In this document: positions 6,479-13,760 of the stretch, piece after piece
Position numbering within the stretch: the first letter of the stretch is position 1
Layout: the number at the start of each line of letters is the position of its first letter
Source: a virus
Direction: 5' to 3' (one strand)
Virus record (IMG/VR): IMGVR_UViG_3300003322_000136
Span: 1 to 34,724 of that record
DNA: 34,724 bases
Notes under the pieces: generated by a model
What the model saw: only the letters and a program-made list of their open reading frames with translations
What the model was told of the DNA's origin: nothing
Databases searched by the model: none
Translations under genes and position numbers: made by a program

Positions 6479-6940
6479 ATGACTACCATCACCCTCGCGG
6501 CCATCGAAGCCGCACACCAACAGGTCAGCGAAATGATCGAGGCCTTCAAGGCCCAGGCGCCGCGGATCGTACGAGTTCCCCAGGCGGAGATAGAGCTGCA
6601 GCCGGGCGAGCATTACGCCGGCGTCATCCTCGGCGACGACGGCGCGCCATCTCACCACCTGATCTTGCTGCCGGGCGATGTCGACGACGTCACCTGGGAT
6701 CAGGCGAAGGCGTTCGCGGCCGAGGTTGGCGGCGAGTTACCGACGCGGCGCGAGCAGTCGCTTCTGTTCGCCAACCTGAAGGACCAATTCGAGCAGCGTT
6801 ACTACTGGTCTGGCGAGCAGCACGCTTCCAACGCTGAGTATGCCTGGGACCAGAGCTTCGGCAACGGCTACCAGGACTACGACGGCGGCAAGTCGGCCGA
6901 GTTGCGCGCCCGCGCCGTCCGCAGATTAACCATTCAGTAA
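6479..6940 (+). CDS. DGR target protein 2 (C-type-lectin-like fold)
   Basis: A 153-residue second target. An N-terminal helix (about residues 5-28) is followed by a compact lectin-like domain: EHYAGVILGDDG, TWDQAKAFAAEVGGELPTRREQ, and YYWSGEQHAS before the variable segment encoded by VR2. It ends RARAVRRLTIQ like target 1. The two targets are clearly related over their C-terminal halves but differ in their N-termini. Start ATG 6479 follows CGGAG and lies 27 bases after target 1; the CCGAA of the short hairpin at 6466-6479 reaches its first base. No export signal. Confidence 0.92.
   Translation: MTTITLAAIEAAHQQVSEMIEAFKAQAPRIVRVPQAEIELQPGEHYAGVILGDDGAPSHHLILLPGDVDDVTWDQAKAFAAEVGGELPTRREQSLLFANLKDQFEQRYYWSGEQHASNAEYAWDQSFGNGYQDYDGGKSAELRARAVRRLTIQ
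6817..6928 (+). repeat. DGR variable repeat VR2
   Basis: 112 bases matching template 7486-7594 with 12 substitutions, all at template adenines, plus one extra codon (GGC) inside the template's AAC run (four AAC then AAG in the template; five variable codons then AAG here). The shared 3' block is identical through the final A at 6928. Confidence 0.94.
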
Positions 6941-6957
6941 TTTAGTCATTTTTCAGC

Positions 6958-7311
6958 ATGGCACTCCACACCCAGCTGCCGATTTACAAGGTCGCCTACG
7001 ACCTTCTCGACGTCGTCACGGACCTCGCCAAGAACATGCCGCGTGATTTCAAGGCATCGATAGGCGGGAAGATTCGGGACGAGGTCGTCGAGATCGTGAC
7101 CTTGATCTACCGGGCCAACGTGGCCCGGGAGAAGGCGGCCCACCTGCAGGATCTCATCGAACGCCTTCAGGTGGCTGAACTGCTGATTCGTCTCTCGCGC
7201 GACAAGCGCTTGATCTCGACAAAGCAATATGCCGCTGCGGTCGAACTGACGACGAGTATCGGCAAGCAGGCAAGTGGTTGGCGCCGTTCCGCATCGCCCG
7301 CTTCACGGTAG
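6958..7311 (+). CDS. avd: DGR accessory variability determinant (Avd-like)
   Basis: A 117-residue helical, basic protein of the four-helix-bundle Avd family (like 23S-intervening-sequence proteins): PIYKVAYDLLDVVTDLAKNMPRDFK, then two helices with EIVTLIYRAN and LQDLIERLQVAELLIRLSRDK, ending KQASGWRRS. Avd forms a barrel-shaped pentamer that binds the reverse transcriptase and the template RNA and is needed for adenine mutagenesis. It lies between the targets and the template, the canonical DGR order. The ribosome site is weak, perhaps coupled to target 2 termination 18 bases upstream. Confidence 0.92.
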   Translation: MALHTQLPIYKVAYDLLDVVTDLAKNMPRDFKASIGGKIRDEVVEIVTLIYRANVAREKAAHLQDLIERLQVAELLIRLSRDKRLISTKQYAAAVELTTSIGKQASGWRRSASPASR

Positions 7312-7484
7312 TCAAGGCTGCTATGACTGAGCGATTTTTTAATCTGGTCGTGCCGCTGGCTCATAAGGCCACCGCAATGCGCACCGCAGAAACTACCCGA
7401 CATAGTTCGGGCAGGTCTGGCGCAGTTCCCTCACTGATCGGCCGCACAGGCCTTCGGCGAGGCGACGTAAATAGCACGAATAAA
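7312..7484 (+). other. DGR spacer between avd and template repeat
   Basis: About 170 bases between the avd stop and the start of template homology. The reverse transcriptase frame stays open throughout (in-frame ATGs at 7323 and 7377), but the amino-acid sequence is low in complexity. In Bordetella phage DGR, the RNA upstream of the template is unmutated; the downstream spacer primes cDNA synthesis. I see no clear promoter. Confidence 0.5.
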
Positions 7485-7594
7485 CGCAGCACGCTTCCAA
7501 CGATGAATATGCCTGGAACCAGAACTTCAACAACGGCAACCAGAACAACAACAACAAGTCGGCCGAGTTGCGCGCCCGCGCCGTCCGCAGATTA
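7485..7594 (+). repeat. DGR template repeat (TR)
   Basis: 110 bases containing eleven AAC triplets, which in the target frame encode Asn-rich text (NQNFNNGNQNNNNK). AAC codons are typical of DGR templates because mutation of their two adenines can reach many residues and never gives a stop. The last 35 bases are identical in template and both variable repeats. The template also lies inside the open reading frame of the reverse transcriptase, in a different frame from that used by the targets. Confidence 0.96.
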
Positions 7595-8705
7595 TCCCGG
7601 TCGCCACCATGCTGACTTTTCATTCTCCGAACTCGTACAGGCGTATCTTGACTGCCGAAAAACGAAACGGAATTCGGCCAGCGCCGCCGCGTTCGAGCAG
7701 GATCAAGAGCGCAACCTGGCACGTCTACGCGACGAGCTGCTCGACGGCAGCTATCGGCCTGGCCGCTCCATCTGCTTCGTCATCACACGCCCGAAGCCGC
7801 GCGAGGTGTGGGCCGCCGAATTTCGCGACCGTATTGCACATCACCTGCTGTACAACCGCATCTCGCCGCGTTTCTACGCGTCGTTCATCGCCGACACCTG
7901 CGCCTGCATTCCTGGACGTGGCACGTTGTACGCGGCGCATCGTCTTGAGGCGAAGATCCGCGGCGCGTCACAAAACTGGAGCCGGCCGCTCTGGTATCTA
8001 AAGTGCGATCTGGCGAACTTCTTCGTCTCGATCGATAAGCGCGTGCTGTGGCAACAGATCGCCGCGCGCGTCACCGAACCTTGGTGGCTGTGGTTGGCCG
8101 GCGTAATCCTGTTCCATGATCCGCGCGAGAACTTTGAGCTTCGCGGCGACCCCAAGTTACTGGATCGGGTTCCGCCTCACAAGCAGCTGGCGTCTCAGCC
8201 CGGCCATCTCGGCCTGCCGATCGGCAATCTGTCGTCGCAGTTCTTCGCGAACATCTATCTCGACGCCCTAGACCAGCATGTGAAGCATCGAGTGCGCGCA
8301 CGTCATTACGTGCGCTACGTCGACGACTTCGTGCTCCTGCACGAGTCTCCCCAGTGGCTGAACGGCGCACTTGCCAGTATCGACGAGTTCCTGCCGACCC
8401 GCCTGGGCGCACGCCTTAATCCAACAAAGACGATTTTGCAGCCGGTGGCGCGCGGCGTTGACTTCGTGGGGCACGTCATCAAGCCATGGCACACGAAGGC
8501 CCGCCGGCGCACCGTCCATCAAGCCGTATCACGGCTTCTCAACATGGACGCGGACGACGTGTACGCGGCATCCAACAGCTACTTCGGAATTCTTCGCCAG
8601 TCGGATAGCAGTCATGCCGATCGAGCTCGCGTAGCGCGGGCAGTGTTACGGCGCAGCCACTCCGTCAATAAAGAATTTACCAAAGCGTATCGAAAATCCA
8701 AATGA
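7503..8705 (+). CDS. DGR reverse transcriptase
   Basis: Group-II-intron-like reverse transcriptase of DGR type. Motifs in order: PGRSICFVITRPKPREVWAA and FRDRIAHHLLYNRI near the N-terminus, CDLANFFVSID (motif A), IGNLSSQFFANIYLD (DGR-type motif with SSQ), YVRYVDDFVLLH (catalytic YVDD at 8316-8327), then LNPTKTILQ and FVGHVI. There is no maturase or endonuclease domain. The start is a problem: the family core begins near 7620 (FSFSELVQAYLDC), yet the only in-frame ATGs are at 7503/7509 within the template or further upstream. ATG 7609 is in another frame and would give MLTFSFSEL only with one more T in the TTTT at 7617-7620. The stop overlaps an in-frame ATG of the following gene. Confidence 0.95.
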   Translation: MNMPGTRTSTTATRTTTTSRPSCAPAPSADYPGRHHADFSFSELVQAYLDCRKTKRNSASAAAFEQDQERNLARLRDELLDGSYRPGRSICFVITRPKPREVWAAEFRDRIAHHLLYNRISPRFYASFIADTCACIPGRGTLYAAHRLEAKIRGASQNWSRPLWYLKCDLANFFVSIDKRVLWQQIAARVTEPWWLWLAGVILFHDPRENFELRGDPKLLDRVPPHKQLASQPGHLGLPIGNLSSQFFANIYLDALDQHVKHRVRARHYVRYVDDFVLLHESPQWLNGALASIDEFLPTRLGARLNPTKTILQPVARGVDFVGHVIKPWHTKARRRTVHQAVSRLLNMDADDVYAASNSYFGILRQSDSSHADRARVARAVLRRSHSVNKEFTKAYRKSK

Positions 8706-8731
8706 ACGACCAAATCCAAAGGAGCGCCAAC

Positions 8732-9964
8732 ATGAGTGAGACCAGCCCAGCCCGACGCGTCAATGACAAGCGCGCGGATAGCGAAGTAGATTGGAACGAT
8801 GCGCCGCAGTTCAACGCGCTCGGCATCGCCGAGACGTGGTCCGTGATCGTCGAGGCCGAAGGTCAGCGTGTGCTGTGCATCGGTGACGAGAGCGTCTCCG
8901 GCCTAGACGGCGACAAATTCGACCAGTTCAAGGAGACGGTCCGCAACTGCGCTATGCACCTCCTCGGCTTCATTGGTGCCGGCCCTATCCAGGCATCTCC
9001 CGCAAGCGGTAGCGTAGATCTGGACAAGCTGGAAGCGATCCGGCAAGCAGCGACTCCGGGCCCGTGGGTCTGGTGGACGAGCAATAGCTACATGCGCCTC
9101 TCCGCGCGCGGCGACGGTGACGTGGCATACGGCCATCGACTGCATGACGGCGTGTGCACGATCACGATTTCGAAGGAGAACGCGGAATTCATCCAGACGT
9201 TCAACCCGGCGCTGGTAAGTCGCTTGATCGCTCTTGCTCGCTCCAATACTCCCGCAGCATCTGGTGACAAACAGCCGTTGGCTTGGGCGCGTAGGTGGCA
9301 TGTGGACGGCGAGAAGCCTGCCAAAGAGAAGAACGCGGGCGGACGCTGGGCGTGGCCTCAGAAATTCAAGTTCCACGCCGTCACGCCACACAAGGTATTC
9401 AAGGACGATGTGCCTCTCTACATGGGCGCAGCATCTACCGCTAGCGTAGCGGCGCTGCAAGGGCTGACGGATCAAGTCAAATTGCAGCGCCGCATAATCG
9501 AAGCGCAGGCGCACGAAATCGCATCGCTCAAGACTGCCGCACTTCACGGCGGCGCAGCAGGTAGCGCATCCCCTGCAGCGGCCGACGAGAACGAGACGCA
9601 GGACGAGCAGGCTCAGCGGGAGTTCATGCACGCCACGCAAGTGTTCTTCCGCGCCGGCCTGCTGGCGTGCCGTGAATACATGGCGCGCTTCGTTGAGGCA
9701 GAAAGCACGAGCATTGCCGCCTCGATCCGCGCCAACTGGTGGCCGTCGCTCGGCAAGGACTTCGGGCCGCCGCGCAAACTCAACTGGGAAGAACTGACCG
9801 AAGGCGAGTTCGATACCCCGAGCTTCCGAGTAAAAACCACCGACGAGGTTTCGCCCACTCAGGAAGCGTTGCCTATCGCGCTCGGCTTCTTGGTGTCGAT
9901 CGGATCTCCCGAGTCGGCCGCAGCGCAGAGCGTGAGCGATGCTGGAGGTGCCGGAAATGAATGA
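8732..9964 (+). CDS. Ea22-like mosaic early protein
   Basis: A 410-residue protein built of loosely linked pieces. Residues about 100-170 (LDKLEAIRQAATPGPWVWW through NAEFIQTFNPALVSRLIAL) match the Ead/Ea22-like early-protein pattern of lambdoid phages. A second segment (QPLAWARRWHVDGEK to DDVPLYMG) is a common phage early-protein tail, followed by a coiled-coil-like helix and a further C-terminal domain. Function of the family is unknown. I chose ATG 8732 because AAAGGAG lies 7 bases before it; ATG 8702, which overlaps the RT stop, is the alternative. Its stop overlaps the next gene. Confidence 0.75.
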   Translation: MSETSPARRVNDKRADSEVDWNDAPQFNALGIAETWSVIVEAEGQRVLCIGDESVSGLDGDKFDQFKETVRNCAMHLLGFIGAGPIQASPASGSVDLDKLEAIRQAATPGPWVWWTSNSYMRLSARGDGDVAYGHRLHDGVCTITISKENAEFIQTFNPALVSRLIALARSNTPAASGDKQPLAWARRWHVDGEKPAKEKNAGGRWAWPQKFKFHAVTPHKVFKDDVPLYMGAASTASVAALQGLTDQVKLQRRIIEAQAHEIASLKTAALHGGAAGSASPAAADENETQDEQAQREFMHATQVFFRAGLLACREYMARFVEAESTSIAASIRANWWPSLGKDFGPPRKLNWEELTEGEFDTPSFRVKTTDEVSPTQEALPIALGFLVSIGSPESAAAQSVSDAGGAGNE

Positions 9965-10115
9965 CGATCTGCAGGCCGTCCTGGCGTTCCTGATGGGCGA
10001 GGCGCCGCTCGAAGGCGTCATGTTCGGCAAGAAGCATCCGACCAAGGCCGGCTTGTTCTGGTGGCGCTTGAACCTGCGCGCGGCGCTGGCCAAGGCGAGA
10101 GAGGCAGCGCAGTAA
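9957..10115 (+). CDS. 52-residue early protein, unknown
   Basis: A small protein (MNDDLQAVLAFLMGEAPLEG start) with a GLFWWRLNLRAALAKAREA helix at the end. It overlaps the stop of the preceding gene by 8 bases, and its TAA shares its last base with the next ATG. Such dense packing supports it as a real gene. Confidence 0.7.
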   Translation: MNDDLQAVLAFLMGEAPLEGVMFGKKHPTKAGLFWWRLNLRAALAKAREAAQ

Positions 10116-10852
10116 TGGACTTTTACACCGGCTGCCATCAGCCATCCGATGCGAAGCGCTTGGTGCGGCCATTCATCAGCCGCAACCGGCTGCGCGGTCG
10201 GAAGTCGGGATTTGAGGTAGGCGACTGGATCATGGACTCAGGCGCCTTCACACAGATCCTAAAGCATGGCGGCTACACCGAAGGCGTCGATGAGTACGCG
10301 CAGCAGATCAAGCGCTGGTCGAACAACGGCAACCTTCTGGCAGCTGTAGCGCAGGATTACATGTGCGAGGCCCACATGCTCAAGATCACCGGCATGACGA
10401 TCCCCGAGCATCAGCGCCTGACGGTCGAGCGGTATGACGCACTGATCGCCTGTGACACCGGCGGCGTCTACATCCTGCCGGTACTGCAGGGCTACGAACC
10501 GAGCGACTACGTTCGCCACATCGAAATGTATGGCGACCGGCTGAAACAAGGCATGTGGGTCGGCGTCGGGTCGGTCTGCAAGCGCAACGGGAACCCGGCG
10601 GCCATCGTGCGTGTGCTGCAGGCGATCAAGGACGCACGACCAGACCTGCGCCTGCATGGCTTTGGGCTGAAGTCGACGGCGCTGGCATCGCCACACATCA
10701 CGGCGTTGCTGCACACGGCGGATTCGATGGCGTGGAGCTTTGCAGCGCGACGAGAGGGCCGGAACCCGAACGACTGGCGCGAGGCGACACGGTATGCGGA
10801 AAACATTCAGGCGCGGCTACACCATCAGCCGCCCCAGCAATCACTATTTTGA
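10115..10852 (+). CDS. DpdA/TGT-like deazapurine DNA base-exchange enzyme
   Basis: A 245-residue protein with the hallmarks of the tRNA-guanine transglycosylase superfamily in its short phage form (DpdA-type). DSGAFTQI matches the TGT DSGGF substrate loop, AVAQDYMCE takes the place of the FDEC region, GVGSVCKR matches the glycine loop that binds the base, and HTADSMAWSF carries the likely nucleophilic Asp. DpdA enzymes swap guanine in DNA for a 7-deazaguanine such as preQ0, making phage DNA resistant to restriction. No queuosine-pathway genes (queC/D/E, folE) are present in the window, so it would have to use host precursors. Start ATG 10115 overlaps the preceding TAA. Confidence 0.78.
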   Translation: MDFYTGCHQPSDAKRLVRPFISRNRLRGRKSGFEVGDWIMDSGAFTQILKHGGYTEGVDEYAQQIKRWSNNGNLLAAVAQDYMCEAHMLKITGMTIPEHQRLTVERYDALIACDTGGVYILPVLQGYEPSDYVRHIEMYGDRLKQGMWVGVGSVCKRNGNPAAIVRVLQAIKDARPDLRLHGFGLKSTALASPHITALLHTADSMAWSFAARREGRNPNDWREATRYAENIQARLHHQPPQQSLF

Positions 10853-10862
10853 GGACTGAACC

Positions 10863-11321
10863 ATGACCGACAAGAATAGCGCCACCGGGGCGCAGATTGA
10901 CCTGGACAGACTGAAAGCAGTGGCCGAAAGCGATACCAGTATCTTAATTCCATCGTCTACCGTGCTGGAACTGATCGCCCTTGCCCGCGCCGGGCAGCAA
11001 GCAGGCGATGAATGGGCGATCTACCTGAAGGAAGGCGAAACTCCACTGGATCGGCTGAAGCGCGAAATGAAGGATTGCGAAGCCGTGAACGCCCTGTTGG
11101 CGAAAGAGCGCCAGATCAGCGCCGACCTCCGCGCCCACCTTGCCAGCGCACAGAGGGATGCAGGGCGTAGAGCCATCGCAGCGCAATGCGCGGTAATACA
11201 GGGCTTTGCTGATGCCATGCTGGAGAACGGCGTGATCGCACATGTCGACGCTTTCAAGGCTGTGACAGCCCATCTCATCGAAAAAATGCGCCACCAGCTC
11301 ACCAACACCACCGGGAACTGA
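10863..11321 (+). CDS. Ea22-like early protein
   Basis: A 152-residue mostly helical protein. The opening (IDLDRLKAVAES then STVLELIALARAGQQAGDEW) is the same kind of module found in the 8732-9964 protein, and the centre (LDRLKREMKDCEAVNALLAKER) is a probable coiled coil. ATG 10863 follows GAGGA. No enzymatic motif is visible; likely one of the interchangeable ead-type genes of phage early operons. Confidence 0.65.
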   Translation: MTDKNSATGAQIDLDRLKAVAESDTSILIPSSTVLELIALARAGQQAGDEWAIYLKEGETPLDRLKREMKDCEAVNALLAKERQISADLRAHLASAQRDAGRRAIAAQCAVIQGFADAMLENGVIAHVDAFKAVTAHLIEKMRHQLTNTTGN

Positions 11322-11324
11322 ACT

Positions 11325-11591
11325 ATGAACGACGATATCCACAACGCGGCATGCGACCTGTACAACGCGGGCGCATACAACGAGAGCATGGAAAAGCCGC
11401 TGAACTCACTGGCCGCAGCAGTCGATGCTGAGCTTGCGGCGGTGCTGGGAAAAGCAGCAAAGCTGGCTATCAAATTGACCGCCGTCCCGCGCGACGTGCT
11501 CGGACCGGCGACTGCCCACATGAAAGCACAGGCTGCCGTCGGGGAAAAACTGGCCGCCGCTATTCTCGCCCTCGCTACCACTCGGAACTGA
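11325..11591 (+). CDS. 88-residue early protein, unknown
   Basis: Alanine-rich helical protein (MNDDIHNAACDLYNAG start). It starts 3 bases after the previous stop and ends 1 base before the next ATG. No family recognised. Confidence 0.6.
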   Translation: MNDDIHNAACDLYNAGAYNESMEKPLNSLAAAVDAELAAVLGKAAKLAIKLTAVPRDVLGPATAHMKAQAAVGEKLAAAILALATTRN

Positions 11592-11592
11592 T

Positions 11593-13089
11593 ATGACCAA
11601 CAACACCTACAACAACGGCCCCGAAGGCATGCCGCGCGTTAAGCGCATGACCGACTCTGTACTGGGATGCCTGATCGATGGCTCTCGGTTTCGCTACCTC
11701 GCAAACCGCTACGAAGGCGAGGACCTCGACCGACTGCACGCCTTGATGCATGACGTAGCAGAAGAAGCCCTGGCGCGCGTCCCTGCATGGCGTGCCCACA
11801 TCGACGCCCAGCTTGCGGCAGCGCGGGCGGCACAAGGACTGATGCAAGAGCTTGTCAAGCTGTGGGACAGCGACACGATTTATGGTGACGACTACAACGA
11901 AGCCATGTGTGCACTTGAGCAGCGTATCCGCGCTCTCGTCACCCAAGCCGCACCCACTCAAGCCGCGCCGAGCGTTGCCAGCGCTATTGCGGTCATTGAC
12001 CGTGGCGACGAGGACGAAGGCCCGGAGACGCCGGGCCGCTACTCGCGCGAAGAAGTTCTCGACATGCTGGAATACGAGATCGTCACTGAAAGCGGCGCGC
12101 GTAAGCTTCGCGATGGTGAAGGCATGGAATTCAACCTGACCGATTTGGCTCTGCTTGCGAACCGCGCCGCTCATCTGGCCACCGAAGCGCAATCAGCCAT
12201 CCCGCGCGTGAGCGAACAGGACGAGCGGGCGCGATTCGAGGCCGCGTGCGCAAAACTGGACATTCCAACCAACTCTGTCGTTGCAGAGAAACTGTGGAAG
12301 GAGGCCCGCGCTTCTCTCGCCCATAGCGCACAAGCCGCGCAGGGCAGCAGGGTGCAGGCTGATGCCATTGAAGAAATCAAGCGTCGACTGAAAAAGATGA
12401 TCGGAAACCACGGCGCCTACGAAGAAGGTTATGGCTGGGCGCTGGAGATGGTTGAAATCGTGGAATCCGAATTCGCCGCCCACCCTGCGCCATCGGCAGC
12501 ATCGGCACAGGGCGATTGGATCGCTGACGCAGTGCGCGATGTGGCAGAACTGCCCGACCGCGACAGCCCCGCCGATCAGCCGGAAATGATGCTGGTGAGC
12601 GCCGACGAGTTGACCGAAATCCTGCAACGGTATGCAGGCGCCGCACCTGCACAGGTAGCGCAGCCATCGCACGAAACGATTGTGCAGGAAGGTGCGAGCC
12701 TCGTGTGCACGGCTTGCGGGACGGCTGCACAAGTAGCGCAGAGTGGCAAGCGTGAGCTGATGGATATCTGGAATGCGGGGGCGGCACAGGTGGCGATGCG
12801 CGCCGTGCTGCTGAACGCCAGGGCCGTCATCAAGCGCTGGGAATCGCCGCTGTGGCGCCAAGAAGTCCACACAGCGGAATTTATCAACCAGTTGCGCAAG
12901 GCTGTCGACGCAGCCGAATTGAGCATGCTGCCGGTCGCCGCCCCTGTAGCAGCATCTCAGCCGCAGCAGGCGGAGGCCCCTCACCACTTCGCGTGCGAGC
13001 GTAAGGGCTACAACCCTCTGTGCGCCGGCTGCGATGCAGAACAGGGTGCCCATCAGGCTAGAGCCCATAGCGAAGGAGATGCATCGTGA
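11593..13089 (+). CDS. Large mosaic early protein with C-terminal Cys motif
   Basis: A 498-residue protein made of helical modules joined by Ala/Pro/Gln linkers (AAPTQAAPS, AQVAQPSH, AAPVAASQPQQ). Recognisable pieces include YSREEVLDMLEYEIV with LTDLALLANRAAHL, a segment VCTACGTAA, and a C-terminal FACERKGYNPLCAGCDAEQ with four Cys that may bind zinc. Repeated linkers suggest growth by shuffling of short early-protein domains. Function unknown. Start ATG 11593 follows CGGAA; the next gene overlaps by 4 bases. Confidence 0.65.
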   Translation: MTNNTYNNGPEGMPRVKRMTDSVLGCLIDGSRFRYLANRYEGEDLDRLHALMHDVAEEALARVPAWRAHIDAQLAAARAAQGLMQELVKLWDSDTIYGDDYNEAMCALEQRIRALVTQAAPTQAAPSVASAIAVIDRGDEDEGPETPGRYSREEVLDMLEYEIVTESGARKLRDGEGMEFNLTDLALLANRAAHLATEAQSAIPRVSEQDERARFEAACAKLDIPTNSVVAEKLWKEARASLAHSAQAAQGSRVQADAIEEIKRRLKKMIGNHGAYEEGYGWALEMVEIVESEFAAHPAPSAASAQGDWIADAVRDVAELPDRDSPADQPEMMLVSADELTEILQRYAGAAPAQVAQPSHETIVQEGASLVCTACGTAAQVAQSGKRELMDIWNAGAAQVAMRAVLLNARAVIKRWESPLWRQEVHTAEFINQLRKAVDAAELSMLPVAAPVAASQPQQAEAPHHFACERKGYNPLCAGCDAEQGAHQARAHSEGDAS

Positions 13090-13382
13090 GCGGCACGACG
13101 AGACAGGAACGCACACAGGCCATCGTCGACGCGTTCTACGAGGCCCACGGCCCATGCTGCGCCGGATGCGACTTCTGGCGGTGGCATAACTCGCTAGCCG
13201 GCGAGTGCATCCGCACAGCGCCGACATCGGGCGCGGAACGCTTCGCAATGCTCGGCGCGACCAGCTACAGCTTGCTGCCGGGCGCGGGCCACATCATGAC
13301 GCTGCGCGACCATGTGTGCGGGGAGTTCAAAGACGAATCGGGCGACCAGGCTAGCGCCCAGAGCGAAGGAGAAGAAGCATGA
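13086..13382 (+). CDS. Cys-rich small early protein
   Basis: A 98-residue protein starting at GTG 13086 in a GTGA overlap with the previous stop. Spaced cysteines (GPCCAGCDFWRW, GECIRTAP, DHVCGEF) suggest a structural zinc site. The linker at the end (ASAQSEGEEA) resembles the end of the preceding large protein, as if the two arose from shuffled parts. Function unknown. Confidence 0.65.
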   Translation: MSGTTRQERTQAIVDAFYEAHGPCCAGCDFWRWHNSLAGECIRTAPTSGAERFAMLGATSYSLLPGAGHIMTLRDHVCGEFKDESGDQASAQSEGEEA

Positions 13383-13747
13383 AAGTCAGAGAACTGACCG
13401 GCGCGCAGCTGGATTACTGGGTTGCAAGGGCGGAAGGGTGGACTCTCAAATCAGCGGCGCCGTACAACGGCCTGCTGTATGCAACCGCAGAGCGGCCATC
13501 AGAGTGGCGGTGGCTGGATATGTTCAAGCCATCCACCGGCTGGGCGCACGGCGGCCCGATCATCGAGCGCGAACGGATCGGTGTAGCGCCATCCGGAGAC
13601 GGCTCATGGTCTTCGTTCAAGGTCCTGAAGAATGAGGACGCTTGCATTTCTATGTCCGGCCCCGATCCCCTCACCGCCGCGATGCGCGCTTATGTCGCGT
13701 CGAAGTTTGGCGACGAGGTCGAGGTCGGGGCATCTCAGGAAAACTAA
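13379..13747 (+). CDS. NinX-like phage protein (DUF2591)
   Basis: A 122-residue protein with the DUF2591/NinX layout: MKVRELTGAQLDYWVARAEG at the start, FKPSTGWAHGGPIIERERI in the centre and LTAAMRAYVASKFGDEVEV near the end. The family is frequent in nin regions of lambdoid phages; its function is unknown. GGAG lies 8 bases before ATG 13379, and the start overlaps the preceding TGA. Confidence 0.88.
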   Translation: MKVRELTGAQLDYWVARAEGWTLKSAAPYNGLLYATAERPSEWRWLDMFKPSTGWAHGGPIIERERIGVAPSGDGSWSSFKVLKNEDACISMSGPDPLTAAMRAYVASKFGDEVEVGASQEN

Positions 13748-13760
13748 AGGAGCGGCGCCA

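Noticed and set aside
7609-8001. ATG 7609 frame as an independent gene
   Set aside because: After four codons it runs in a different frame from the RT and gives Arg/Ser-rich text; its ATG is of interest only as a possible RT start with a frame change.
8903-10138. 411-codon minus-strand frame
   Set aside because: Antisense to the Ea22-like gene and the 52-residue gene; Arg/Cys-rich shadow translation without a ribosome site.
12193-13248. 351-codon minus-strand frame
   Set aside because: Antisense to the large mosaic early protein; composition typical of a G+C-rich shadow frame.
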